Shown piece after piece: positions 30,347 to 40,269 of a DNA stretch of 64,000 bases. A program made the translations under genes and the position numbers. The notes beneath the pieces are model-generated. The model saw only the letters and a list, made by a program, of their open reading frames with translations, was not told the origin of the DNA and made no database searches. How positions within the stretch are numbered: position 1 is the first letter of the stretch; each line of letters starts with the position of its first letter. Source of the DNA: Lepidostoma basale (lineage: Eukaryota; Arthropoda; Insecta; Trichoptera; Lepidostomatidae); contig JAHDVF020001348.1 in NCBI GenBank assembly GCA_022606425.2, positions 1,183,001 through 1,247,000 on the forward strand. Reading direction: 5' to 3'.

Positions 30347-31125
30347 GAATAACTAACTAACTAACTAACTAACCATCACGCCGTCTCACCGAAGGGGTAG
30401 GCAGAAAGAATGGACTGCCACACCTTTCTTTCCTGACATATTTCTCTCGCTTCCTTAACATTCATACATCGTGTCATGCACGCGCGTCGATTTCTCTGAC
30501 TCCTCACATGGCCGACATTCATCATTCGACAGCCATCATTCGCACCGCATTCACATCTTATATTTTCATTCGACACTCTATCGTACACAGAATATCCACA
30601 CATTCGTCTAAGAGATCTCATTTCTACTGCATTTATTCTACTTTCATCCTTCCTTTGCCAGTTCCATGCTTCGCTTCCATACATAAGGGTCGGTACAAGA
30701 ACACCATTGTGCACTGCCATTCCAGCTTTTTTGGATAGGTTTTTGTTTGCGATGACAACTTTAAGTGCACCATTCACTTTGTTGCCTGCCCCAACCCTTC
30801 TTTCAATATCCCTCTCCACTCTACCATCTCTTGTAAACATACTACCTAAATACACAAACTCAACTACTTGCTCCAAATTTTCACCATTCGCGCTAATGTT
30901 GCAGACTGTCATGGTTTCTTCCTTTTCAAAAATCATTACCTTGGACTTATTAACATTCATCATCAGATCATTTCGCATGCATACCTCATACATACAATTC
31001 ACCAGGACTTGTAGTTCATGTTCGTTGTCAGCAAGTAGGACAGCGTCATCCGCATACAAGAGACAGCTTACTGAAACTCCGCTCATTTTGGCACCTACAT
31101 CCAACCCTTTCAGCTCTAAGAAGAA
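30347..31125 (-). mobile_element. LINE family C, copy reaching the RT catalytic box
   Basis: A 242-codon open minus frame starts MDVGAKMSGVSVSCLLYADD: LLYADDAVLLAD is the RT catalytic motif, followed by NVNKSKVMIFEKEETMTVCN, FVYLGSMFTRDGRVERDIER and PTLMYGSEAWNWQRKDESRI. About 50 codons are deleted after GANDG. This copy shows that family C encodes a reverse transcriptase. Confidence 0.9.
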
Positions 31126-31284
31126 CTATTCCGTACCAAAAACTAAAACATCTTATGCACAAAGACACTTCTACTATCTTGGACTCAAACTACATACACG
31201 TAATATAATAAACAAAACTATAAACGACCCACAAAAAATGACAATGCATAATTACAAAAACATGTTTGAGATATAGGTACCTAC

Positions 31285-31545
31285 GTCTTCTTCTTCTCTT
31301 ATTTTTGTCCTGTCACACCTCCGTGGTGCATAGGGTCTCAAGGAACCTTCTCCACCCGACTCTACCGCATGCCTGATGCCTAACATCATCCCAAGTGAGG
31401 CCTGCTGCCTTAACCTCGTCCCGCAGGGTTCTTCTCCAGGTGGCTCTAGGTCTGCCTCGCTTTCTCTTTCCCTCCAAAGGGGACCAGTCTATATAGTGCG
31501 CCCTGAGCGATGCAGGCTGGGTTCCGTTTTAGAGTATGACCGATA
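31285..31545 (-). mobile_element. LINE family J, 3' fragment
   Basis: The minus strand encodes RKRGRPRATWRRTLRDEVKA and AAGLTWDDVRHAVE, an RTE-like C-terminus. The tail near 31285 is CTT-rich on plus. Confidence 0.7.
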
Positions 31546-31599
31546 CACTGCGTCTAGCGACTTGATATTTGTGGGCAATAATCAAATACAGCCGAACAT

Positions 31600-31915
31600 A
31601 AAGGAATTCGGATATTAGAAAAAGGCGTGGTTCAAAATTTAAGAGATAAGCTCCATCCGCGTTTTGGGACACCCAAGATGAATCGAAGTACATCACAAAT
31701 GGGTACCATATAATCTCAGAGACCGTAATAAAGCAGACCGAATGTCTGTTGCCACAAGTTTCCTCTCACGGCATAAAATCGAGTATTATTTGGACAGAAC
31801 AATAACAGGCGATGAAAAATGGATCACTAATGAAAATACTTTCCGCAATAGACAACAGTTTAAATAAGGATCAACCACCTCTACCGGTTCAAAAAAGCCA
31901 ATATTCATGGCAAGA
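31600..31915 (+). pseudogene. mariner transposase middle fragment
   Basis: Across frames: AWFKI-like start, then RMSVATSFLSRHKIEYYLDR and TITGDEKWITNEN, the first catalytic Asp region (GDEKW) of mariner transposases. Frameshifts break it and both ends are missing. Confidence 0.75.
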
Positions 31916-31923
31916 AAACGTTA

Positions 31924-32031
31924 TAGGCGGTCCTCGACTTTCGAACGTTCGACATCCACACAATTCGCTATTTCGCACATTTTTCGACCATCGTTTATTG
32001 TTAATTAAGTGCGAAAGTCGAGGACCGCTTG
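31924..32031. mobile_element. 108-bp mini-MITE
   Basis: Ends AGGCGGTCCTCGACTTTCG and inverted AAGCGGTCCTCGACTTTCG enclose about 70 bp. Confidence 0.65.
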
Positions 32032-32049
32032 TATTGTGTGTATGGTGGG

Positions 32050-32335
32050 ATCATTGAAGATATCTCCCTGATAGATATCTCCGACAGTGACCGCACAGAT
32101 TACTTTATTTTACTTACCGGCCGCCAGAACCAATCTGCCTCTGGTGACACCGGCTGAACGCGGTTTCCTTGGAGATCGACGTCTTTCATATTAGAGAAAG
32201 ACAAATACTCTTGACATTGAAAAATATCCTGTCTTCCTGATGTCGAACCATCTCTCACGCGTTCCTGGTATTATTTTGTGTGTATATAATATGTCACCTG
32301 TACTCAATAGATGCTTTAAACATTTATGCTGTTTT
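32050..32335 (+). mobile_element. LINE family G, 3' fragment
   Basis: AARTNLPLVTP-type text, EKYPVFLMSNHLSRVPGI and the 3' part CTCAATAGATGCTTTAAACA match the copy at 34678. Confidence 0.65.
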
Positions 32336-32349
32336 ACATTATAATAATA

Positions 32350-32660
32350 ATACTTCTTCTTTTTCTTCCTTGTTGTAGACCTATGTGGTCTGTTCTACAG
32401 AGTGTTGCTCCTTCTGTGATGTAGATTTCCAGCTATCTTTCCATATTTTAGGAGGTCTTCCGCGAGGACGAGTCCCATGAGGCTGGTTATGCAATGCAAT
32501 ATAGGGGAGTCTGGTGGTGTCCATTCTTTGAATATGATCGTACCAGTCCCTTTTTCGCTGTCTGCTCCATCTTATAATATCCCCAACCTCACATATCTCT
32601 CTTATTCTGGTGTTCATTTCATTTCTTCATTTCGGAAGTCCTCAAAACTTGTTTGGTCCT
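32350..32660 (-). mobile_element. LINE family K, 3' end
   Basis: Minus frame NTRIREICEVGDIIRWSRQR, DWYDHIQRMDTTRLPYIALH and RGRPPKIWKDSW, then stop. CTT-rich tail at the plus-left side. Confidence 0.75.
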
Positions 32661-32679
32661 TACTGTGTCTGCACTTAAT

Positions 32680-32840
32680 AATAATAATTAGGCTAATTTG
32701 TATAGCGCCGTTTTCACTAATAACTCACCTCTAGGGCGCTTTGACAATGTTTTTAGCCATGAGAGCAGCATCCTACACCAGCAATAGTTGTTTTTATTTT
32801 ATGTGATATTTTGAAAAGGTTAAATTAGATTTAAAATAAA
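32680..32840 (-). mobile_element. LINE family D, 3' end with ATT tail
   Basis: TAATTAGGCTAATTTGTATA, then GCGCCGTTTTCACTAATAAC, matches 38500-38560, then GTTTTTAGCCATGAGAGCAG as at 39276. It is the undisturbed relative that shows the copy at 38490-40100 is interrupted. Confidence 0.7.
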
Positions 32841-32854
32841 GTATAGAAGATTTT

Positions 32855-33240
32855 TTTACATATTTTTATGTTAATTATTTACAATGAACTTCTATCATAA
32901 AATTTCAAATAATAGAATTATTTTTTACATCAATATTTTAAATATAATAATATTTTCAAATAATTCATTTGGTCATCTGTTAGAAATGTGGCAATTGCTC
33001 ACCCCTCTCAACAGGGGGATGGACATAATAGACAGACGGCCACACCCTTCAATCTAAATGTATACCTATACACCCTGTCACCATATCATACGCGTGCTAA
33101 ATTATTCGGACATTGAGTTTCGCCTTTCTTGAATATTTGATTTTATTTTTCATGACATGTTTATTTCCTATTATATTTCAATGTACTGCTTTTAAACGTC
33201 TCAATATTCATTTTATCAAACCATTTTAATGTTTTTTTAA
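32855..33240. repeat. direct repeat H, copy 1
   Basis: About 380 bp matching 35105-35460, with GGTCATCTGTTAG, GACGGCCACACCCTTCAATC and TTCCTATTATATTTC in both. No coding signal. Confidence 0.75.
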
Positions 33241-33334
33241 ACCCATTCAAACCTAACTTAGATTTTTAAGTTTCTGATGATTTTACTAAAATCTTTTACT
33301 GAAAGTTCATTTTAAATAATTATTGAATAAAACG

Positions 33335-33445
33335 ATGTTTTTATTATAACTATTTTTTTTTATTGAATAGACAGCGAGCCTGGCGAAACGGGTCGCTGTT
33401 AAAATAGAAAACAAATGGAAGTAGTTAATTAAAAACATTGTTCTG
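33335..33445 (+). repeat. hammerhead-like element, partial
   Basis: AGCGAGCCTGGCGAAACGGG and TCGCTGTTAAAATAG match the 3' half of the motif at 28255-28310, preceded by an inverted ATAAAACGATGTTTTTA flank. The 5' core is missing. Confidence 0.5.
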
Positions 33446-33574
33446 TTTATATTACATAATCAAAATTTTTAATTTGTTTTATTTTAATAGGTGTTTAGTT
33501 TAGATAACATTAAAAAAAAATATTTACAATGAACTTCTAGCATAAAATTTTAAATAACAAATTTACGTTTCATA

Positions 33575-34016
33575 ACTAACTAACTAACTAACCCTCAAGC
33601 CGTCTCGCCGGAGGGGTAGGCAGAAAAATGGATCGCCACACTGTTCTGTCCTAACATAATTCTCTCGATTTCTCTACATTCATACGCACATCGATGTCTC
33701 AGACTCCTCACGTGACCGACATTCAATATTTGATTGATTTGATCATGCCTTGTTTTCCTCGGCCTTCCTCTATTTCTAGCTCCGTTCACGTCTACATATA
33801 CCTCCTTCACCATTCTGTCTTCACTCATTCTTTCCATGTGTCCAAACCATCTTAATGATCCTTTCATTATTTTGTTCATGACACCATCATTCGCACCGCA
33901 TTCACTTATTATATTTTCATTCGACACTCTATCATACACAGAGTATCACACATTCGTCTAGGAGATCTCATATCTACTGCATTTATTCTACTTTCATCCT
34001 TCTTTTGCCAGTTCCA
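33575..34016 (-). mobile_element. LINE family C, 3' fragment
   Basis: Minus copy coding YDRVSNENIISECGANDGVM and WFGHMERMSEDRMVKEVYVD to PSGETA, with small deletions. Confidence 0.8.
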
Positions 34017-34049
34017 TAAATTAAGCCTAAGTCGAGTTAAATCTGTGAT

Positions 34050-34240
34050 CAGTCTTAAGAATACAGGTAAATATTGTGATAGGTTTTTAATGTAAGAAGG
34101 GTACTATTAGAATGAGAATACAGGTATGTTGAATAATAAAGAAAGGACACTATTCAATTTAAGAATACAGGTATAAATATTATTAACGGGAGAAGTACAA
34201 TTTTAAAATTAAGACTGCAGGTATATAGATTAATATATCA
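34050..34240 (+). repeat. degenerate tandem repeat with AAGAATACAGGTA core
   Basis: (A/G)AGAATACAGGTA or AAGACTGCAGGTA occurs four times at about 50-60 bp spacing (34066, 34116, 34160, 34222), with AT-rich spacers of partial similarity. Confidence 0.55.
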
Positions 34241-34327
34241 ACTTTAAAATGATTACAAAGAACTTATTCAAATTGACATAGAAACAGATACACATGAAGG
34301 TTCGAAAAATCACGAAAATTAATTTTA

Positions 34328-34440
34328 GCCTGAAGACTTTCGGGAATGTTTTGAACAATGGAAACGGAGGTGGGACAAGTGCATTGATACAAATGGGGTG
34401 GATTTTGAAGGGGATAAGATTGATCTACCCTAAATTTTGG
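34328..34440 (+). pseudogene. mariner transposase C-terminal scrap
   Basis: Encodes EDFRECFEQWKRRWDKCIDT and GVDFEGDKIDL, the end of a mariner transposase. Nothing of the rest is seen nearby. Confidence 0.65.
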
Positions 34441-34677
34441 AAAATAAAATTTAAATAATCAGTTTACGAATTTACTGGACAGACTTCGTACATATTCATT
34501 GCAGTAGATGCGTACTAACGCGCGCCTATGTGTAGGTGTTTTTACATTATACCCTATGTACTCATGAAAGCCTAGGCGTATCTTTACGCTATTTTACCAA
34601 AAGCTATCTCAAATAAAATTCTATTCTCAATTGATTAAGTTTTTTGTTAGTTACCTCGAGGGGAGAAAACAATTCGT

Positions 34678-35010
34678 GTTGGTTTTTTTGTCCCTGATAG
34701 ATTTCTCCGACAATGATAGCACAGATTGTTTTACCTACCGGCCACCAGAACCAATCTGCCTATGGTGACACCGGTGGGAAGAACAATAAGTCTGCCGAAC
34801 GCGGTCTCCTCGGAGATCGACGTCTTTCATATAAGTAAAGGTACGTTCAGGAGACAAAATACTTTTGACTTTAGAAAGTATCTTGTCTTCCTAATGTCGA
34901 ACCATCTCTAATGCGTTCTTGGTATTATATAGTATTTTTATAATATTTTACCTGTACTCAATAGATGCCTTAAACATTTTGCTGTTTGTCATGTCTTTTG
35001 AGTTAATTAA
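34678..35010 (+). mobile_element. LINE family G, C-terminus and 3' UTR
   Basis: Text for PATRTNLPMVTPVGRTISLP and SEIDVFHISKGTFRRQ is followed by CTCAATAGATGCCTTAAACA and a TTGATTTGATTTGATC tail. Confidence 0.65.
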
Positions 35011-35104
35011 TAAATTGATTTGATTTGATCATTTTAGGGCGAAAGGAAATATACGAGCTTGCTCGCTGGAATCCGTCATTCGCGATTTCTGTCTGTTAAT
35101 AGTA

Positions 35105-35460
35105 CATTTAAACTATTTTTACATTTTTTTAACTTCTACCATAAAATTACAAACAACAAAATTATTTTTTCATAAAAATATTTCAAAGAATATTTAAAAA
35201 AATCAATTCGGTCATCTGTTAGGAATATTGAAATTACTCACCCTCACATTTAGGGGATGGACATACCAGACAGACGGCCACACCCTTCAATCTAGACGTA
35301 TACCTACACACCCGGCCACTATAGCATATGCGTGTTCATTGAATTTCGCCGTTCTTGAATATTTGATTTTATTTTTCACGACAAGTTTATTTCCTATTAT
35401 ATTTCTATGGACTGCTTCTAAACCTTTCAATATTAATTTTATCAAACCATTTAAATGTTA
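35105..35460. repeat. direct repeat H, copy 2
   Basis: Matches 32855-33240 (see there). The copies are in the same orientation and differ by scattered changes and small gaps. Confidence 0.75.
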
Positions 35461-35479
35461 GAAAAAAGAAGGAAACACG

Positions 35480-35578
35480 TAAGTCTGTAACACAAGTGTT
35501 AACGGTGAAAATCTGGAACAAGTGGATGAATTTGTTTATTTAGGAAGTATGTTAACAAAGGATGGGAGAGTGGAGAAG
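35480..35578 (+). mobile_element. LINE family C, short internal fragment
   Basis: Text GAAAATCTGGAACAAGTGGA to GATGGGAGAGTGGAGAAG matches 9750-9820. It is joined at 35578/35579 to a family J fragment. Confidence 0.7.
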
Positions 35579-35990
35579 ACTCAATCGCATGTCTGATGCC
35601 TAACATCATCCCAAGTGAGTTCTGCTGCTTTAACCTCGTCCTGCAGGACTCTTCTCCAGGTAGCTCTAGGTCTGCCTCGCTTCCTCATTCCCCCCATAGG
35701 GGACCAGTCTAGTGCGCCCTGAGCGATGCAGGCTGGGTTCCGTCTCAGAGTGTGACCGATCCACTGCCATTTGCGTCTAGCGACTTTTTTTCTAATTGGC
35801 TTTTAGCCTGCCATGGTCCAGAGAACGGCATTTGACACTGTTTGGGGCCAATAGATCTTGAATATTGAGCGTTGGCACCTATTTATAAACACCTGTAGTT
35901 TTCCAATAACGTCCGTGGTAGATTTCCAAGTCTTACATCCGTACAGCAGTACACTTTTAACGCTACTGCTGAATATTTGTACTGCTGAAT
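35579..35990 (-). mobile_element. LINE family J, longest copy
   Basis: The minus strand encodes VLLYGCKTWKSTTDVIGKLQ, YWPQTVSNAVLWTMAG, KKVARRKWQWIGHTLRRNPA and RKRGRPRATWRRVLQDEVKA: the whole C-terminal region of an RTE-like reverse transcriptase. Confidence 0.8.
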
Positions 35991-35999
35991 ACTACGAAT

Positions 36000-37035
36000 G
36001 ACGTTGCCAATATAATAGAATCCTTTGGCCTCCTCTCACATTGCTATGCTGATGATCAGCAACTTTATTTTTTCTGCAACCCGGACGACACCAAACATCT
36101 TACGTCAATAACTGTCAACTGCATTGATGCCATATCCAAATGGATGGCATCTAACAAACTAAATCCATCCAAAACGGAATTTCTCTGGACTTCTTCCGCA
36201 AAGCGTCAACATCTCATCGATCATTCCTCAATTTCAACGGCTGACAATGATATCGTTCCCAAAAACTCCACAAAGCTTCTTGACGCAAATCTGTCTCTAA
36301 AATTCCAAATAAATAACACGGTCAGCGCTAGTTTCTTCCACCTAAGACGATTAAAATCCGTCAAAAGGAGTATTCCCCATGACACTTTCAAAACTCTTGT
36401 AAAATCCTTTGGTTGTGTCACGACTTGATTATTGTAATGAAATTTATGCAAACATTCCAAAACAACAAATAAACAAACTTCAATCTGCGTTCAATGCAGC
36501 AGCAAGACTCATTAAAGGCATTCCAAAAAAGTTCCATATAACACAACATCTCAAAGAACTTCACTGGCTTAAAAGTCCAGAAAGAATCCAGTATAAACTC
36601 TGCTGGACAGTCTTCAAAGCGCTACATGGAATGGCACCAAGTTATATATCTGAACTCTGTATAACGGACAGCCTAAATACAAGGAAATCCACACTTCGCT
36701 CGGCAAACTCCTCGGCAATAGGAAGATTAATTGAGCCGAAGCGTTGCCCCAGAACAAATTTCGGGGATCGAGCGTTCGCGGTAGCTGGTCCATCAGCTTG
36801 GAATAATCTCCCTTCACACCTCAGATGCATAAATGATCCGACAGATTTCAAATCTAAACTGAAAACCCATCTTTTTCATATTTCATACCCAATTTAAAAT
36901 TTATACTTTGTTCCACTATACTTTTTAACCGATCGCGAAAATTTTGATTTTTAGATTTAAAACACGTCTTAATGCGCCCTTGAGGTGATTACATCACAAA
37001 AACGGCGCTATAAAAGTTAGCATATTATTATTAAT
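36000..37035 (+). mobile_element. LINE family D, RT-to-3'-end copy
   Basis: Codes for LLSHCYADDQQLYFFC (RT catalytic YADD), MASNKLNPSKTEFLW, VVSRLDYCNEIYANIPKQQI, LHWLKSPERIQYKLCWTVFK, ALHGMAPSYISELCITDSLN and FGDRAFAVAGPSAWNNLPSH to SRLKTHLFHISYPI-like text. One frameshift near 36415 breaks it. The 3' UTR ends AAAAGTTAGCATATTATTAT. The layout fits a CR1/L2/Daphne-type LINE; the clade is not certain. Confidence 0.85.
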
Positions 37036-37539
37036 ATTTGGAGCTTGAGCTTTCTCGAAATGATACTGGAACGCCATACAGAGCGAAGCATAGCGAAAGC
37101 TCCGCTTGCCTTGTTGAGTCTGCTGCCTACATCTTCCTCTGGGTTTTTTTTTGGGTACTAATAATTAAAACAGGTATAGCATTAAGGTCAAGTACAGTTG
37201 TTTACTTTTTAGATTTGGAATAACAGAGAGGGATTTCCCAATTCCAAAGTGGTAAACATCTTTTGTGTGATAACGAATCCCAGGTGGTAATAAAAATAAA
37301 ATAAATAAATACATTTATTGTAAGCAAATAAACCAATGCCAAACATTGTCAGCACGGTCCATTATAATCATAAAAATCCAATGTTCACCTTATAACACAC
37401 CATAAATGTGGGTATTACAATATTTTCCTTGGTTAATATTATTTACTTTTCGGATTACGCCCAGTAATCTGCCACAAGAGATGTTTACAGAATTGTTTGC
37501 GTAACAAAATTTCGAAAGGTTAAAAAAAATATTCTTCTT
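37036..37539. other. no recognised gene
   Basis: Contains a GC-richer patch near 37080 resembling 26660-26700, then AT-rich sequence. Nothing else recognised. Confidence 0.35.
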
Positions 37540-38440
37540 CTTCTTCAGCCCGTATTGACCGTCCACTCCTGGACGTAGGCCTCCTCTCGCATTTTCCATT
37601 CTCTTCTATTCTGAGCGATCCGCATCCAGGCACTTCCCGCACTTCTCCGGATATCGTCGCGCCAACGCAACTGTGGGCGCCCAACTCCACGCTTTGCCGT
37701 CCTTGGCCACCAGCACAGCAGTCGCCTTGTCCACTTTTCTTCTGGATCGCGAGCGACATGTCCCGCCCATCGCCACTTGAGGGTTGCGGCCATCTTGACA
37801 ACATCGGAAACCTTTGTCCTGACTCTTATGTCCTCATTTCTGAGTCTGTCCCGTAAACTGATACCCAATATGTCTCTCTCCATTGCTCTCTGAGTGACTC
37901 TTAGCTTGTTGGCACTTTTTTGTGACATTGTGACAGTCTCAATACCATAAGTGAACACTGGCAGGACACAGGCATTGAACACTCTCCTTTTCAGGTTTAT
38001 GGGTATTTTCGGATTTTTCAAAATTTGACCAAGATTTTTAAATGCTGCCCAGCTTAGTCCGACTCTTCTATTCAGGTCTGCTGTCTGGTTATCTCGCCCA
38101 AGCTGTATTTTGTGACTCAAATAAATGTATTCACTGACAGATTCAATGCTGGCATTGTCCAATACGATTTGTGCTGGTTGTGCCATCATCAACTTGGTTT
38201 TAGTGAGGTTTATTTTTAGGCCAACTTTTTTAGATGCTTCGTTCAACTCCTTTAGCATTTCCGTCAGTTGTGTAGGGTCGTTACTGATGACAATAATATC
38301 GTCTGCGAAACGTAGGTGATTAAGGTGAGTGCCATCTATGATTATGCCTTTGGAGTCCCATGGTAGATGTTTTAAGGCATATTCCAACGCCAAAGTAAAT
38401 AGTTTCAGAGAAATTGGATCTCCTTGTCTATTAGTTCAAA
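37540..38440 (-). mobile_element. LINE family L, copy with RT core
   Basis: A 282-codon open minus frame: LRFADDIIVISNDPTQLTEM (RT catalytic FADD), ASKKVGLKINLTKTKLMM, YIYLSHKIQLGRDNQTADLN, VLPVFTYGIETVTMSQKSAN, LRVTQRAMERDILGISLRDR and KWRWAGHVARDPEEKWTRRL. The (GAA)n tail is at 37545-37530. Upstream palm motifs and the endonuclease are truncated. Confidence 0.9.
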
Positions 38441-38574
38441 AAAATATTAGTTCAAATAAAATCACATCTTCTACTTTCGTATGAATAATAATAATAATAA
38501 TAATAATTAGGCTAATTTCTATAGCGCCGTTTTCGTGAATAGCTCACCTCAAGGGCGCTGAAAATGTTTTTAGT

Positions 38575-39272
38575 GATGGTTGAGGTTTTTGTTTTGTAAA
38601 ACTCCATTATAATTATTGTATATAATAATAAACGCGATTGTTTAATGATTTTACTTGATTTGATTAATATAATTACTTATATAAATAGTAGTTACACATT
38701 TCTTTCGCCTTGCGAGGGCATTTTCAAGTGCAGGGCATTTTCGAGGGCAGTTTGAAAATGTCCTCGCAAGGCGAAACAAATTTGTAACTACTATTTATAT
38801 AAGTAAGACGTATGTGTGGTAGAACGATGTACGACAGAATCTCAACTGCTGATATTAGGAAGGAATGTAGAGCGAAAGAAGGTATTATGAACAAAATTAT
38901 GAAAGGTTCGCTGCGTTGGTTCGGACATATGGAGCGCATGAGTGAAGAAAGAATGGTTAAAAAAGTATACGTTAACAATGTAAATGGAGTAAGGAGTCGA
39001 GGTAGACCGAGGAAAACATGGCATGACCAAATTAATCAAATATTAAAAGTTGGTCATTCAGAAGCCGGAAGAATCGACATGCGTGTATGACTCGATGTAT
39101 GAATGTGGAGGAAGCTAGAGAGGTGTGCCAGGATAGAGTAGTGTGGCGGTCCATTCTCTCTGCCTACCCCTGCGGGGAAACGGCGTGATGGTTTGATGTT
39201 GTTTTTGGTGTAATTATATGAATTAATTCAAGTAAAATCATTAAACAATCGCGTTTATTATTATATACAATC
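38575..39272. mobile_element. palindromic element with 11-bp TSD, itself hit by a LINE
   Basis: Left arm 38616-38726 and right arm 38752-38806 plus 39211-39272 are inverted copies (e.g. AAACGCGATTGTTTAATGAT and its complement) around a 25-bp loop. Both arms contain GCC(C)TCGCAAGGCGAAA, the hairpin of the hammerhead-like family. TSD ATGTTTTTAGT. Confidence 0.75.
38807..39210 (+). mobile_element. LINE family C (third subfamily) inside the palindrome
   Basis: Codes RRMCGRTMYDRISTADIRKE to PCGETA-type end and the tail GTGATGGTTTGATGTTG. GTAA at both junctions may be a short target duplication. It interrupts the right arm of the palindrome. Confidence 0.8.
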
Positions 39273-40269
39273 ATGTTTTTAGTCATGAGAGCTGCATGTG
39301 ACACCAGTAATCAGATAACCGTTGTTTACATTTTATGCGATATTTTGAAAAGGTTGGTTTGTAGGTGTGATTTAAAATCTGTCGGATTGTCAATGCATCT
39401 GAGGCGTGCAGGAAGCATATTCCAGGCTATCGGACCTGCCACTTCGAAAGCCCGATCTCCGAAATTATTTTGTCCGGGGGTTGCGCTTTGGCTCAACTAA
39501 TCTGCCCTTTGTCGAGGAGTTTGCTGATCGAAGCGTAGATTGCCGCAAGTTAGGGCTATCAGCAACACAAAGTTCAAATATATAGGCTGGTGCCATTCCG
39601 TGAAGCGCTTTAAAAACCGTCCAGCTTAGTTTATACTGGATTCTTTCAGGACACTTGAGCCATTGAAGATCTTTTAGATGTTGTGAAATATGCGAGTTTT
39701 TTGGAACACCTTTTATAAGTCGTGCTGTCGCATTGGAAACAGATTGAAGTTTTGTTTGTTTGTTTCTAGGGTATGTTGGCGTAAATGCCGTTGCAATAGT
39801 CGAGTCGAGATACGATGAAGGAATTAACAAGTGTTTTTTAATGTCTCAGTGGGAACATTCTTTTGATTGCTTTGAGCTGCCTTAGGTGAAAGAAACTGGT
39901 GCTCACTGTCTTATTTATTTGGGTTTTTAATGAGAGATCTGTTTTGAAGTTGACTCCAACTATGGAGTTATTAGGGATGATGTCAATTCCGAATGTTGAT
40001 ATTCGAGCATGGTCGACTAAGTGCTGGCGCTTCATTGAGGCGGTCCAGAGAAATTCCGTTTTGGATGGTTTAATTTTAATTTGTTTTCTTTATTAAAGAT
40101 GTAAAACTCCATATTAAGGGGTTAGGGGCAGTCAGAGGTATGAAAAAACAAGTATTTTCAATAAAAAAATTTCAGTAATTTAATTTACTTTATAAAACCA
40201 ACAATACACAATTATTACATTTTGTTTTAACTTGATTTGACCAAAATTTAAAACAAAAATTATAAATTA

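Larger units (their letters stand above)
38490..40100 (-). mobile_element. LINE family D, interrupted by a palindromic element
   Basis: The 3' end lies at 38490-38574 and the coding part at 39273-40100 (minus strand: FHLRQLKAIKRMFPL-like, ERIQYKLSWTVFKALHGMAP, RQSTLRSANSSTKGRLVEPK, then FRDRAFEVAGPIAWNMLPAR-like). ATGTTTTTAGT at 38564-38574 and 39273-39283 marks the interruption. Confidence 0.8.
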
